Below, one piece after another: positions 34,582 through 43,606 of a stretch of 64,000 nucleotides of DNA. The position numbers and the translations under genes were made by a program. How positions within the stretch are numbered: position 1 is the stretch's first letter; every line of letters begins with the position of its first letter. The stretch lies in the NCBI GenBank assembly GCA_031412335.1, contig JANOCT010000008.1, positions 1 through 64,000 on the forward strand, written 5' to 3'. The DNA is from JBBQYA01 sp031412335. GTDB lineage: Bacteria > Bacteroidota > Bacteroidia > Sphingobacteriales > Sphingobacteriaceae. The notes beneath the pieces are model-generated. The model was given only the letters and a program-made list of their open reading frames with translations, ran no database searches and had not been told where the DNA came from.

Positions 34582-35964
34582 TTAAAAAGGGTCGCTCAAT
34601 TCACTTATTCTTATTAGTTTTTTATTTACAAATTCATCCAATCCGGGCTCAGCCATTTCTCGACCATAACCAGACCCTTTTGTTCCTCCAAATGGCAGAT
34701 CTGCTTGTGTCCAAGTAGGATGATTAATAAAAACCATTCCTGTATCGATTAGATTAGCTACTCTTTTTCCTCTTTCAATGTCTTGGGTAAACACAGAACC
34801 TCCTAATCCAAAAGGTGAGTCGTTTGCTAATAAAATAGCTTCTTCTTCATTTTTTACTTTAAAGAAAAGTGCAACAGGACCAAAGAATTCTTCATAAAAA
34901 ACAGGGTTATTTTTTTCTATGTTGGTTAAGATAGTTGCCTGCATGTAAGCACCTTTTCTGTCAACCCTTTTACCACCCAATAAAATTTTTGCTCCACCTT
35001 TTACAGCTTTATTTACTTGTTCCAAAATATTTACTGCGGCAGATTCAGAGGAAAGTGGACCTAATTCGGTGGCATCTTCCATTGGGTCGCCAACAACTAA
35101 TTCAGCGAATTTATTTTTAAACTTTTTGAGGAATTCATCAGCAACACTTTCAACTGCTATAAATCGTTTTGAAGCAACACAGCATTGGCCATTGTTGTTA
35201 ATTCTGCCTACAACTGCCCATTCCACCGCTTTATCAATATCTGCATCGTCAAGAATAATAAATGCATCGCTGCCACCTAATTCTAATACTGACTTTTTTT
35301 TATGTTTTCCAGCTTCTTCGGCTACACTAGCACCAGCCGATTCACTGCCCGTGAGTGATACACCAACAATTCTCTTATCGGCGACTAATTTGTTAATCCT
35401 GTCGTGAGAAAGCAGAAGGTTTGTATAAATTCCAACTGGTGCTCCAGCTTCTTTAAATATATCTTCAATAGCGATACCACATTGTGGAACATTGGATGCA
35501 TGTTTTAACATCACTGTATTACCAATCATAATGTTAGGAGCTGCAAAACGTGCAACTTGATAAAATGGAAAATTCCAAGGCTGTACACCTAATAAAACTC
35601 CGATAGGATTGCAACGTATTAGCGCGCTTCCGTGTGTTGGATTTAATATTTTATCTGCTAAAAAACCTTCTGCATTTTTGGCGTAATAGTCAAAAATTTC
35701 TGCACTTAATTTAATTTCTCCTTCGGCATGAATAAAAAGTTTACCCATCTCTAAGGTAATTATTTCTGCAAGCTCTTTCTTTTTTGCTCGAAGCAGACCT
35801 GCTACTTTATATAAAAGTTGAGATCTTTCATTAAAATCTGTTTTCTTCCAATCATTAAATGCATTTGCTGCATTTGATACAGCTTTTTCCTCCATCACCG
35901 GAGTCATCTCATCAAAAGATTTTATTACCTTATTATTAGCTGGATTAGTTGTTTGAAATGCCAT
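34582..35964 (-). CDS. NAD(P)-dependent succinate-semialdehyde dehydrogenase-like ALDH
   Basis: The 460-residue ALDH has the general base Glu228 in VLELGGSDAF and the catalytic Cys262 in NNNGQCCVASKRF (GQxC pattern). LTGSESAGASVA forms part of the cofactor site. The ending LPFGGTKGSGYGRE is the family signature. The length and NPANNKVIK opening match the shorter YneI/Sad or GabD-like group. It oxidises an aldehyde, probably succinate semialdehyde, to the acid. The SOUL gene follows by 10 bases. Confidence 0.88.
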   Translation of the reverse strand: MAFQTTNPANNKVIKSFDEMTPVMEEKAVSNAANAFNDWKKTDFNERSQLLYKVAGLLRAKKKELAEIITLEMGKLFIHAEGEIKLSAEIFDYYAKNAEGFLADKILNPTHGSALIRCNPIGVLLGVQPWNFPFYQVARFAAPNIMIGNTVMLKHASNVPQCGIAIEDIFKEAGAPVGIYTNLLLSHDRINKLVADKRIVGVSLTGSESAGASVAEEAGKHKKKSVLELGGSDAFIILDDADIDKAVEWAVVGRINNNGQCCVASKRFIAVESVADEFLKKFKNKFAELVVGDPMEDATELGPLSSESAAVNILEQVNKAVKGGAKILLGGKRVDRKGAYMQATILTNIEKNNPVFYEEFFGPVALFFKVKNEEEAILLANDSPFGLGGSVFTQDIERGKRVANLIDTGMVFINHPTWTQADLPFGGTKGSGYGREMAEPGLDEFVNKKLIRISELSDPF

Positions 35965-36372
35965 TATTCTATAAAAATTTAGTAGTTAAAAACTTTATAA
36001 TATATTTTACTTAAAATATTAAGAATTTTAGAGTTAGAAGTTAGATTTTCTTTTAAATAGAATCTTCTTTAATTATACTATAGATTTAATGTATAATCAT
36101 GCCGTCATAAAATATAGCTAAATAAGATGATGATGCCTTTATTATATTAAAATAAGTGGGATATCCCTAAATTTTTTATCCCATGCCCAGTTTGGGGATA
36201 GCCCAATTTATTTCTACGAAATTTATTTTAAGTTTTTTTTCAGAAATTATAAAGAGAAAACCTATTATATGGTTTTATTCTAAATTTATTAAATTACACT
36301 TTTTTTGCTTAATTTCTGAATAAATAGGTAATCTTTAAAGTTAATCTTTAATAAAAAAAAATATATTGTGAA
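35965..36372. other. 408-bp spacer with clustered GGGATA-type palindromes
   Basis: This region lies upstream of the dehydrogenase gene and downstream of the P-type ATPase gene, both minus strand. It contains the self-complementary GGGATATCCC (36158-36167). TGGGATA (36157-36163) pairs with TATCCCA (36177-36183), and TTGGG (36192-36196) pairs with CCCAA (36202-36206). The repeats of GGATA/TATCC in about 50 bases stand out from AT-rich surroundings and may be regulator sites or a transcript-end structure. No coding sequence is seen. Confidence 0.4.
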
Positions 36373-38871
36373 TTATTTAATCAACCTTTTCCTCCACTTG
36401 ATTAATTCGTACCAGATAACTGAAATAAAACCTATACTTATTGAAATTAATAATTGAAGTAAATTCAATTTATCAAATTCAAAAAAAGTTGATAATGGAT
36501 TAATGTAAATTATCATGAATGTAATACCAATAGTTATGCTAATAATTAACAATACTAAATTATTTTTGTAATTAATGGTTGTAAAGATGGAATAGTAAAA
36601 TGAGCGGTTAACTAAAGTCAGTATAATATTTGCTGTAATTAGCGTGCAGAAAACCATGGTTCTGGTTAAAGTTTCAGAATACCCTACATATAAAGCAAAT
36701 TGATAGATACTTAATGTACCAATTGTAATCGCAAGTCCTTGAAATACACTTGTTGATAATTCATTTAAATTAAAGAAATTTGCGGTGTAAGGACGAGGTT
36801 TTTGTTGCATCGTATTTTTTTCCATCGGCTCATTTTCATAAATAATTGAACAAGTTGGGCCCATAATTAATTCTAAAAAAATAACATGTACCGGAGAAAA
36901 TATATTTGGGTAAAGCCACCCCAGAGCGAGTGGTATAAAAACAGTTAAAATAATTGGAATATGAATCGAGATTATATATTGAATTGCCTTTTTAAGATTT
37001 GAATAAATTTTTCTACCCATGGCAACAGCGTTCACCATTTCTGAAAGGTCATCTTCTAATAATATTAACGATGCAGCTTGTTTTGCAATCTCAGTACCTT
37101 TTTTGCCCATGGCTATTCCAATATGCGCAGCTTTCAACGCAGGTCCATCATTTACGCCATCGCCTGTCATAGCTACAATTTCATTGTTTGCTTTTAATGC
37201 ATTTATTATTTTTAATTTTGCCTCTGGAAACATGCGGGTAAATAAATTTGTTTCTAAAACAATTTTCTTTAAATCAGGATCGTTTAATTGCATTAATTCA
37301 TCGCCCGAAATACTTTTTTCATAGCCTTTAAATCCAATTTGTTTAGCAATAGTTGAAGTAGTAGCAGCATTATCTCCAGTTATAATTTTAACAGCAATTC
37401 CTGCATTGTAGAAACTTGCTAGAACCGATTGAATATTCTTTTTTGGTGGATCATAAAAAGCTAAAATACCTTTAAATGAAAACTTAAATTCTTGTTGTTT
37501 TTCAGGGAAATTAGTTGATTTGAAATTACTTTCACCTACCGCAATAACCCGGTATCCATCTGAGGTTAATAAATCTATACCATTTTGAATTTCATTTTTT
37601 TCCACATCAGAAAGATTCGAAAGTTCGATTATTGCTTCAGGAGCACCTTTTGTAGCTATAATCCGATCTCCATTAGTATTTTCAAATATATGTGTCATCA
37701 TTGGAGGTTTCCCTTCCAATGGGTACTCATGTATCATTTTGTAATTTATTCTTTCATCTATTACTGCTTCTTTAGCATAGATTTCGTGAATTGCAATTTC
37801 CATTGCATCGAATGGGATTGGTTCACTTGCCCATAAAGAAAGATTAATTAATTCTTTTTCATCATCCGATAATCCATTTTTAACATCAGTTATTTTATTT
37901 GATTTTAAAACAAATAATTTTGCAAGTGTCATTTTATTCTCTGTAATCGTACCCGTTTTATCTGTACAAATAACTGTTGCACTCCCTAATGTTTCAACTG
38001 TTTTCATTTGCTTTACTACGATACCCATTTTCATTAACCGCCATGCACCTAATGCCATAAAAGTGGTAAACGCAACTGGAATTTCTTCGGGTAATATGCT
38101 CATTGCCAGCGTTAAAGACTTTAACAGACTGTCAAGAATCACATATGTTTGGAAATAATTAATACCCCAAACTATCAGGAAAACAGCAAGCCCGACAAGC
38201 ACCATTTTTTTAACAAAATTATTTATTTGGATTTCTAGAGGTGTTTTTTCTTCTTTTATATTTTCTAAACTTTTTCCAATTTTTCCTAATTTTGTTTCAT
38301 TGGCTATTTCTGAAATTACTGCAATAGCTAATCCGCTGGCAACGGTAGTACCTAGGTATATTCGATTATCTTCTTTTGATTTGTCCTTATAAACCGATAA
38401 AGATTCTCCCGTTAAAATTGCTTCGTTTACCGAAAAATCATTTGAATGAATAATTGTTCCATCTGCTGAAATGGACACTCCTTCTTCAACCATTAAACTA
38501 TCGCCGATAACTAAATCTTCACTATTTATTTCCATTACTTCACCTTTTCGAATTACTTTACAAACCGGACGAGTAAAGTCTTTCAATTTAGCTAGTGCAT
38601 TTCTACTTCTTGAATCTTGAAATAAGGAAATAGCAGAAACTAAAACGATGGCAGATATCATAAAAATTCCATCACCAATATCACCACTAATAAAATATAT
38701 AGCTGCTGCTACGAATAGCAAAATAAGCATGGGTTCTTTTGTAAGGCTTTTTAAAGCTTCCAAAAAACCATTCGTTTTTTTGTAGTTAAGCTTATTAATT
38801 CCATGAAGTTTTCTTGACTCAAGAACTTGTAAATCAGATAATCCACTTATATCAAAGTTAGTTGCAGACAT
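36373..38871 (-). CDS. P-type cation ATPase, P2-like, metal unknown
   Basis: The 832-residue pump has the actuator motif LTGES (153-157), phosphorylation site ICTDKTGT with Asp304, nucleotide domain, hinge TGDGVND, and about ten membrane helices. Helix 4 reads PEEIP (261-265), not the PEGLP of calcium pumps. Helix 6 reads VIFLELIMGPTC, where calcium pumps have an N-x-x-T-D pattern. The usual calcium-site residues are therefore not conserved, and the transported ion may be different. It lies in the stress block next to the AI-2E protein gene, 136 bases away. Metal or proton homeostasis under stress is a reasonable guess. Confidence 0.88.
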   Translation of the reverse strand: MSATNFDISGLSDLQVLESRKLHGINKLNYKKTNGFLEALKSLTKEPMLILLFVAAAIYFISGDIGDGIFMISAIVLVSAISLFQDSRSRNALAKLKDFTRPVCKVIRKGEVMEINSEDLVIGDSLMVEEGVSISADGTIIHSNDFSVNEAILTGESLSVYKDKSKEDNRIYLGTTVASGLAIAVISEIANETKLGKIGKSLENIKEEKTPLEIQINNFVKKMVLVGLAVFLIVWGINYFQTYVILDSLLKSLTLAMSILPEEIPVAFTTFMALGAWRLMKMGIVVKQMKTVETLGSATVICTDKTGTITENKMTLAKLFVLKSNKITDVKNGLSDDEKELINLSLWASEPIPFDAMEIAIHEIYAKEAVIDERINYKMIHEYPLEGKPPMMTHIFENTNGDRIIATKGAPEAIIELSNLSDVEKNEIQNGIDLLTSDGYRVIAVGESNFKSTNFPEKQQEFKFSFKGILAFYDPPKKNIQSVLASFYNAGIAVKIITGDNAATTSTIAKQIGFKGYEKSISGDELMQLNDPDLKKIVLETNLFTRMFPEAKLKIINALKANNEIVAMTGDGVNDGPALKAAHIGIAMGKKGTEIAKQAASLILLEDDLSEMVNAVAMGRKIYSNLKKAIQYIISIHIPIILTVFIPLALGWLYPNIFSPVHVIFLELIMGPTCSIIYENEPMEKNTMQQKPRPYTANFFNLNELSTSVFQGLAITIGTLSIYQFALYVGYSETLTRTMVFCTLITANIILTLVNRSFYYSIFTTINYKNNLVLLIISITIGITFMIIYINPLSTFFEFDKLNLLQLLISISIGFISVIWYELIKWRKRLIK

Positions 38872-39007
38872 CCTTTTGGTTTTATTGCGTAAAATTAAGA
38901 TTGCCTGCTTCCCGACAGAAATTATATGAAGCGAAATTCAAATTCAAATAAGCTTTTGTAAGTAATGTTAACGTTAGTTAAATCAATACTTTCAAATTTT
39001 TTACCAA

Positions 39008-40180
39008 TTATCTTTTAAAAATACCTGCGATAAAACCTATGATACTCGATTTTTTTTCCGCTTTGTTTTCTTCGTTTTCAATGATCTTATCTCCTGTTTT
39101 TGCTGTAGATTTTGCATCTCCATTATCTCCAATTAAATATCCATAAGGTTTTAGATCATCTACTTCATCAAAAACTATTTTTAAGATACCGAGAAACGGA
39201 ATGAACAAAATCATACCTGCAACGCCCCAAAGTTGACCTCCAACTAATAAGGCAATTATGGTAGCAAATGGATTTATCTTTACTTTAGAACCTACAATAC
39301 TAGGAGTTAGAAAATTATTTTCTAGAAACTGGGTAAAAAAGCAAATACCAAGTGTTGCAACTCCGTACCACAAGCTGTCCTTTGTTAATAATGCCATTGC
39401 TATAGGAAAAAGACTGCCAATTAATACTCCGATATAGGGTATAATATTTAAAAATCCAGCTAGACATCCAAAGAAAATTGCATGAGGAATACCTAATATT
39501 AAAAATCCAACGCTGTTTAAGGTTGAGAGTATTACAATAACTATTAATACCCCAGAAAGATATGATTGAGTTACTGAGCTGGTTTTTACTAAAATGGTAT
39601 TAGTTTGCTCATGATTTTTAACATCAGCAATCATTAATATAAATTTTCTTATTCTGGTTCTGTAAAACAAAAAGAAGAAAATATAAATAATAAGAATAAA
39701 TATGGTTGCCAATGTACCAGTTGTTGTTACTAAAACTCCTTTTGCAACTACATCTAAATTATCAGTCAAACTTCCAATTTGGTCTTTAAAATAAGTATTT
39801 TGCTCTTTGGCTGACATATTTGTTTGCTTCTGAATAAAAGAAGTCAATAAGTCAAATCGTTCATTTAATTTTTCCTTGAGCATTGGCAAATCCTCCGAAA
39901 AGCCCATAATTTGTGTAGAAAAAAGAAAAATAAAGCCGGCAATAACGATGATGATGATTAGTAAACACACTATTATAGCCAAAGCACGAGGAAATCTATG
40001 CTTTTCCAAAAATCTACTAATAGGAAGCATAAGCATTGCAAGCAATGCTGCAAAACTTAAAGGAACAATCATGCTTCCAGCATAATTTAGTCCACTAAAA
40101 AGTAGCGTTAAAAATAAAAGGAGCAAGGTTAACTTAAATAGCGGTTGCTCTGTCGTTGATTTAGGTATTAGTGTCTGCAT
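39008..40180 (-). CDS. AI-2E family membrane transporter (PerM-like)
   Basis: The ATG at 40180 gives 390 residues; a TTG eight codons further up is less likely. There are about eight membrane helices in two blocks with a soluble part between them (about 95-165). The family signature includes YIGVLIGSLFPIAMALL and NFLTPSIVGSKVKINPFATI in the second half. The C-terminal tail is Lys-rich. Members export AI-2 or act as sodium/proton antiporters; the role here is not determined. Confidence 0.87.
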   Translation of the reverse strand: MQTLIPKSTTEQPLFKLTLLLLFLTLLFSGLNYAGSMIVPLSFAALLAMLMLPISRFLEKHRFPRALAIIVCLLIIIIVIAGFIFLFSTQIMGFSEDLPMLKEKLNERFDLLTSFIQKQTNMSAKEQNTYFKDQIGSLTDNLDVVAKGVLVTTTGTLATIFILIIYIFFFLFYRTRIRKFILMIADVKNHEQTNTILVKTSSVTQSYLSGVLIVIVILSTLNSVGFLILGIPHAIFFGCLAGFLNIIPYIGVLIGSLFPIAMALLTKDSLWYGVATLGICFFTQFLENNFLTPSIVGSKVKINPFATIIALLVGGQLWGVAGMILFIPFLGILKIVFDEVDDLKPYGYLIGDNGDAKSTAKTGDKIIENEENKAEKKSSIIGFIAGIFKR

Positions 40181-40220
40181 TTTTATTTTTAAACAAATTA
40201 GCAACCAAAATTAAACATAC

Positions 40221-41534
40221 TTATATAGCATCTGCAACAACAAATGTACTTCCTCCGATGAAGATCATATCTTCAAGTTGGGCATTATTTTTCGCATTTT
40301 TTAAAGCAGTTTGCACATCTGGAAATGCTGAACCAATTAAATTAAACGCAAGAGCTTTTGCCTGCAATATTGATTCATCCATTGCTCTAGGTATAGATGC
40401 TTTACAAAAATAATATTGAGCTTTCATGGGTAACATGGATAAAACTTTTTCAATATCCTTATCATTCACCATTCCGAATACGATATGTAAATTTTTATAT
40501 TTTGTTTCGCCAATCATTTCCAACACTTCTGAAATACCTTTTTCATTATGACCGGTATCACACACAATTAATGGCTCATCATTAAGAATTTGCCATCTAC
40601 CCATTAAACCTGTGTTTTTTACCACATTTTTAATTCCTTCATAAACTGATTTTTCATTTAATTCTGCAATATTTTTTTCATTAATTAAATTTATTGAAGC
40701 AACTAAGGTATTGACGTTTTTTAGTTGATAATTTCCAATTAATGACGATTTTATGTTTGGGTAAATTAATTCATTATTTTTTAAAACATTAACACTCAAA
40801 TAATTATTTTCTATTCCAATTTTTTTTGTAGAAAAAATATCTGTAGCAAATTGAATTTCAGCATTTTCTATTGTTGATTTTTGTTGAAAAACAAAATCGG
40901 TTTCATTATCTTTTTCACCAATAATTACGGGTGTATCTTTTTTTATGATACCAGCTTTTTCAAATGCAATTTCTGCCAACGTATTTCCTAATAAATTCTG
41001 ATGATCGAAACTAATATTAGTAATGATAGAAAGTTCGGGAGCTATCACATTAGTAGAATCTAATCTACCTCCTAAACCAGTTTCAATAATGGCAAAATCC
41101 ACTTTCTGATCTGCAAACCAAGAAAATGCCAAAACTGCTGTTAACTCAAAAAAGGAAGGTTTTATTTGTTGAGAGCTAGTCATATTTGATTGAATGAAAT
41201 CACAAACAAAATCTTTCGAAATCATTTTTCCATTAATCTTTATCCGTTCTCTGAAATCTTTTAAATGAGGTGAAGTAAATAATCCTGTTTTATATCCCGC
41301 CTCTTGAAAGACAGAAGCAAGCAAATGGGAAGTACTTCCTTTGCCATTTGTGCCAGCTATATGTATACTTTTAAATTTTGTATGAGGCTCATCATTTAGC
41401 GAGCATAATTCAATGGTATTGTTGAGATTAGGTTTATATGCAGCTGCGCCAACGCGTTGAAACATTGGTAATTGGCTATACATATATTCCAATGTTTGCT
41501 CGTAATTCATTTTAATGGAAAACGTTTCCTTCAT
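40221..41534 (-). CDS. folC: Folylpolyglutamate synthase / dihydrofolate synthase
   Basis: The protein of up to 437 residues is a Mur-ligase-type enzyme with ATP loop HIAGTNGKGSTSHLLAS and the FolC signature FDHQNLLGNTLAEIAFEKAG. GLGGRLDSTN and a C-terminal domain with DTGHNEKGI are also present. It adds glutamate to dihydropteroate and folates in folate cofactor synthesis. The ATG at 41534 is the longest choice; an ATG at 41510 (MNYEQTLEYMYSQLPMFQRV) matches the family opening better. It lies 88 bases after the tonB-like gene on the same strand. Confidence 0.93.
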   Translation of the reverse strand: MKETFSIKMNYEQTLEYMYSQLPMFQRVGAAAYKPNLNNTIELCSLNDEPHTKFKSIHIAGTNGKGSTSHLLASVFQEAGYKTGLFTSPHLKDFRERIKINGKMISKDFVCDFIQSNMTSSQQIKPSFFELTAVLAFSWFADQKVDFAIIETGLGGRLDSTNVIAPELSIITNISFDHQNLLGNTLAEIAFEKAGIIKKDTPVIIGEKDNETDFVFQQKSTIENAEIQFATDIFSTKKIGIENNYLSVNVLKNNELIYPNIKSSLIGNYQLKNVNTLVASINLINEKNIAELNEKSVYEGIKNVVKNTGLMGRWQILNDEPLIVCDTGHNEKGISEVLEMIGETKYKNLHIVFGMVNDKDIEKVLSMLPMKAQYYFCKASIPRAMDESILQAKALAFNLIGSAFPDVQTALKNAKNNAQLEDMIFIGGSTFVVADAI

Positions 41535-41622
41535 AGATTCTGAAAATTACAAAATAGTATGAATAAAACTAAGTTTCTAGTAATTGTATGAATTAAAAGA
41601 ACTAATGATAAGTAAATGAATT

Positions 41623-42477
41623 CTATTGCAAACGGAACGTAAATGTTACTAATCCTGTTTGGATATCGGGTGCAGTCTCAAGTGAATTTAGTTTAACTCC
41701 TAAAACTGCTTTTTCGCATTTTTTCCACAAATTTGTATTAGAAATAGTTGTTCCACGTTCACCTGCTTTCGCTGATACTATTGTTCCTGCTTTATCAACT
41801 TGAATGGAAACTTTAACTACTCCTTGGCTTTGCCCATCATCATTTATAACTGGTTTTGAAAGAAATTTTCTTCCAGCCAAATCTAAACCTACCCCACCAG
41901 CTCCAATTCCAGAACCTGTTCCATTTCCACTACCACCTTCATAGCTCTTTGAATCTAAACTACCATCCTGTTTACCTTGGTTTCCTGGTTTTCCGGTATT
42001 GCCATCTCCAGTACCTGGCCCATTGTTTTTCTTTCCTTTATACAAAGCATTTTGGTCTGCTTTTCTTATTTCTTTAACGGGTTCTTTCGGAACAACTGGC
42101 TCATTTGTCACAGTTGGATTTGGATTTTTCTTTTCAGAAGTTTTTACTTCTGGTGCTTCTTCGTTTTCCTGCGTTATTACTTTATTATCATTATCAGAAA
42201 CAACAGGAGTGGAGGTTTGAGTTTCCTTTATTGGCTCGTCTGGTAGTTTATTATTTGCATTTGGAGCGGTAGAAGGCTCTTCGGCACTACTAAATGCCTC
42301 GTTCATGCCATCTTCACTTGTTCCATAGTTAATAACAATGCCACCAGCATCCGTTTCTTCTATTGGAAAAGGAATACTAATAAAAGAAAAATAGCATATA
42401 GCTAAGAAAGCAAGGTGAAAAACAATTGATGTTATCCAGCTTTTTATTGAATGATTTCCTTCTTTATGTGCAATCAT
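41623..42477 (-). CDS. TonB-like energy transducer
   Basis: The 284-residue protein has one N-terminal membrane helix (about 14-34, ending FSFISIP). A long Pro/Glu/Lys/Thr-rich and Gly-rich periplasmic linker spans about 40-195. The C-terminal domain contains GVVKVSIQVDKAGTIVSAKA and ends VTFTFRLQ. The start shares a base with the exbD stop, so exbB-exbD-tonB form a coupled operon. It transmits inner-membrane energy to outer-membrane partners, probably including the barrel receptors of this window. Confidence 0.88.
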   Translation of the reverse strand: MIAHKEGNHSIKSWITSIVFHLAFLAICYFSFISIPFPIEETDAGGIVINYGTSEDGMNEAFSSAEEPSTAPNANNKLPDEPIKETQTSTPVVSDNDNKVITQENEEAPEVKTSEKKNPNPTVTNEPVVPKEPVKEIRKADQNALYKGKKNNGPGTGDGNTGKPGNQGKQDGSLDSKSYEGGSGNGTGSGIGAGGVGLDLAGRKFLSKPVINDDGQSQGVVKVSIQVDKAGTIVSAKAGERGTTISNTNLWKKCEKAVLGVKLNSLETAPDIQTGLVTFTFRLQ

Positions 42478-42872
42478 TATTTTGGTTCGGTTGCTAATAC
42501 CAGTTTAATTTTCATTTTATTGGATATATCCATAATGTTTACCACGTTTTCTATGGCAACCGTTCTATCTACATACAACACAACTGTTAATTCATCAATT
42601 CCTTTTATATAACCTTGCAAAACTGTAGGAATATCTGTTTCTGCTACGGGTATTTTATTGATAAAATAATCTAATTTTTTAGTTACTGAAACGGTGATAG
42701 TCTTTTTAGCAACTGTTTGTCCAGTTGATGAACGAGGTAAAAGCAGTTTTATGACATTCGGATTTACAACTGTTGAACAAATAAGAAAGAACAACATCAG
42801 AAAAAACATGATATCATTCATGGACGAGGTATTTACCTCTGCCGAAATTTTATGTCTTTTTCTTAAATTCAT
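42477..42872 (-). CDS. exbD: ExbD/TolR family biopolymer transport protein
   Basis: The 131-residue protein has the short cytoplasmic start KRHKISAEVNTSSMND and one membrane helix (MNDIMFFLMLFFLICSTVV) that includes the functional Asp20. A periplasmic domain ends DISNKMKIKLVLATEPK. It forms the proton channel with ExbB. The ATG lies inside the end of the exbB gene (4-base overlap) and the stop abuts tonB. Confidence 0.92.
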   Translation of the reverse strand: MNLRKRHKISAEVNTSSMNDIMFFLMLFFLICSTVVNPNVIKLLLPRSSTGQTVAKKTITVSVTKKLDYFINKIPVAETDIPTVLQGYIKGIDELTVVLYVDRTVAIENVVNIMDISNKMKIKLVLATEPK

Positions 42873-43552
42873 CGAGTTGGTTCTTCCAGTAAATCAATAA
42901 AATCAATCGCATCGGTTTCCATTTTTAGAATTACTCGTTCAACCATTATATTTAATATATGATGACCTACATAAGCAATAATTCCAATTATCAAACCGGA
43001 AGCGCTTGTAATCATTTTTTCATATAAACCGCCTGCAATTAATCCGATGCTGATATTATCAGATAAAGAAATGTTGTAAAATATTTTTATAACACCCGAA
43101 ATTGTTCCCACAAAACCTAGCATGGGTGCCACTCCTGCTATAATACCAAGAATACTTAAATTTCTTTCCAGTTTAGAAACTTCTAATTTTCCTACGTTTT
43201 CAATAGCTCCTTCAATTTCTTTAATTGGTTTTCCAACACGTTGCAAACCTTTTTGCAGCATTCTAGCAATTGGTGTGTCGCTGTTTTTGCAAATGGAAAG
43301 TGCAGCAGGTAGATTTCCTGCTATTATTTGTTCTCGTACTTGACTCATCAATCTCGATTCGTCTTTAGATGCTCGGCGAATAGTAAAATATCGTTCGAAA
43401 AAAATGTATACACCAATAACTGACAAAATTCCTATTGGAATCATTACCCAGCCACCTTTTAAAATCAAGTCTAATAAATTTAGTTGGGCTGGGGCTGCTG
43501 CAGGAGTTGCTACGGTGGTAATTAAGGTGTCAGTAATTTGTAATAAGGTCAT
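42869..43552 (-). CDS. exbB: MotA/TolQ/ExbB proton channel protein
   Basis: The 227-residue protein has three membrane helices: about 30-50; 130-155, with GIIAGVAPMLGFVGTISGVI; and 170-200, with GLIAGGLYEKMITSASGLIIGI. The threonines that line the channel are in the second and third helices. With ExbD it uses the proton gradient to drive the TonB-like protein encoded two genes downstream. The HU-CCDC81/SPOR gene lies 54 bases upstream on the same strand. Confidence 0.92.
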   Translation of the reverse strand: MTLLQITDTLITTVATPAAAPAQLNLLDLILKGGWVMIPIGILSVIGVYIFFERYFTIRRASKDESRLMSQVREQIIAGNLPAALSICKNSDTPIARMLQKGLQRVGKPIKEIEGAIENVGKLEVSKLERNLSILGIIAGVAPMLGFVGTISGVIKIFYNISLSDNISIGLIAGGLYEKMITSASGLIIGIIAYVGHHILNIMVERVILKMETDAIDFIDLLEEPTR

Positions 43553-43606
43553 AAAGTATTAATAGTGAATTAAATAATTAGTGAACGGAATAAAAAAGAA
43601 AATAGT

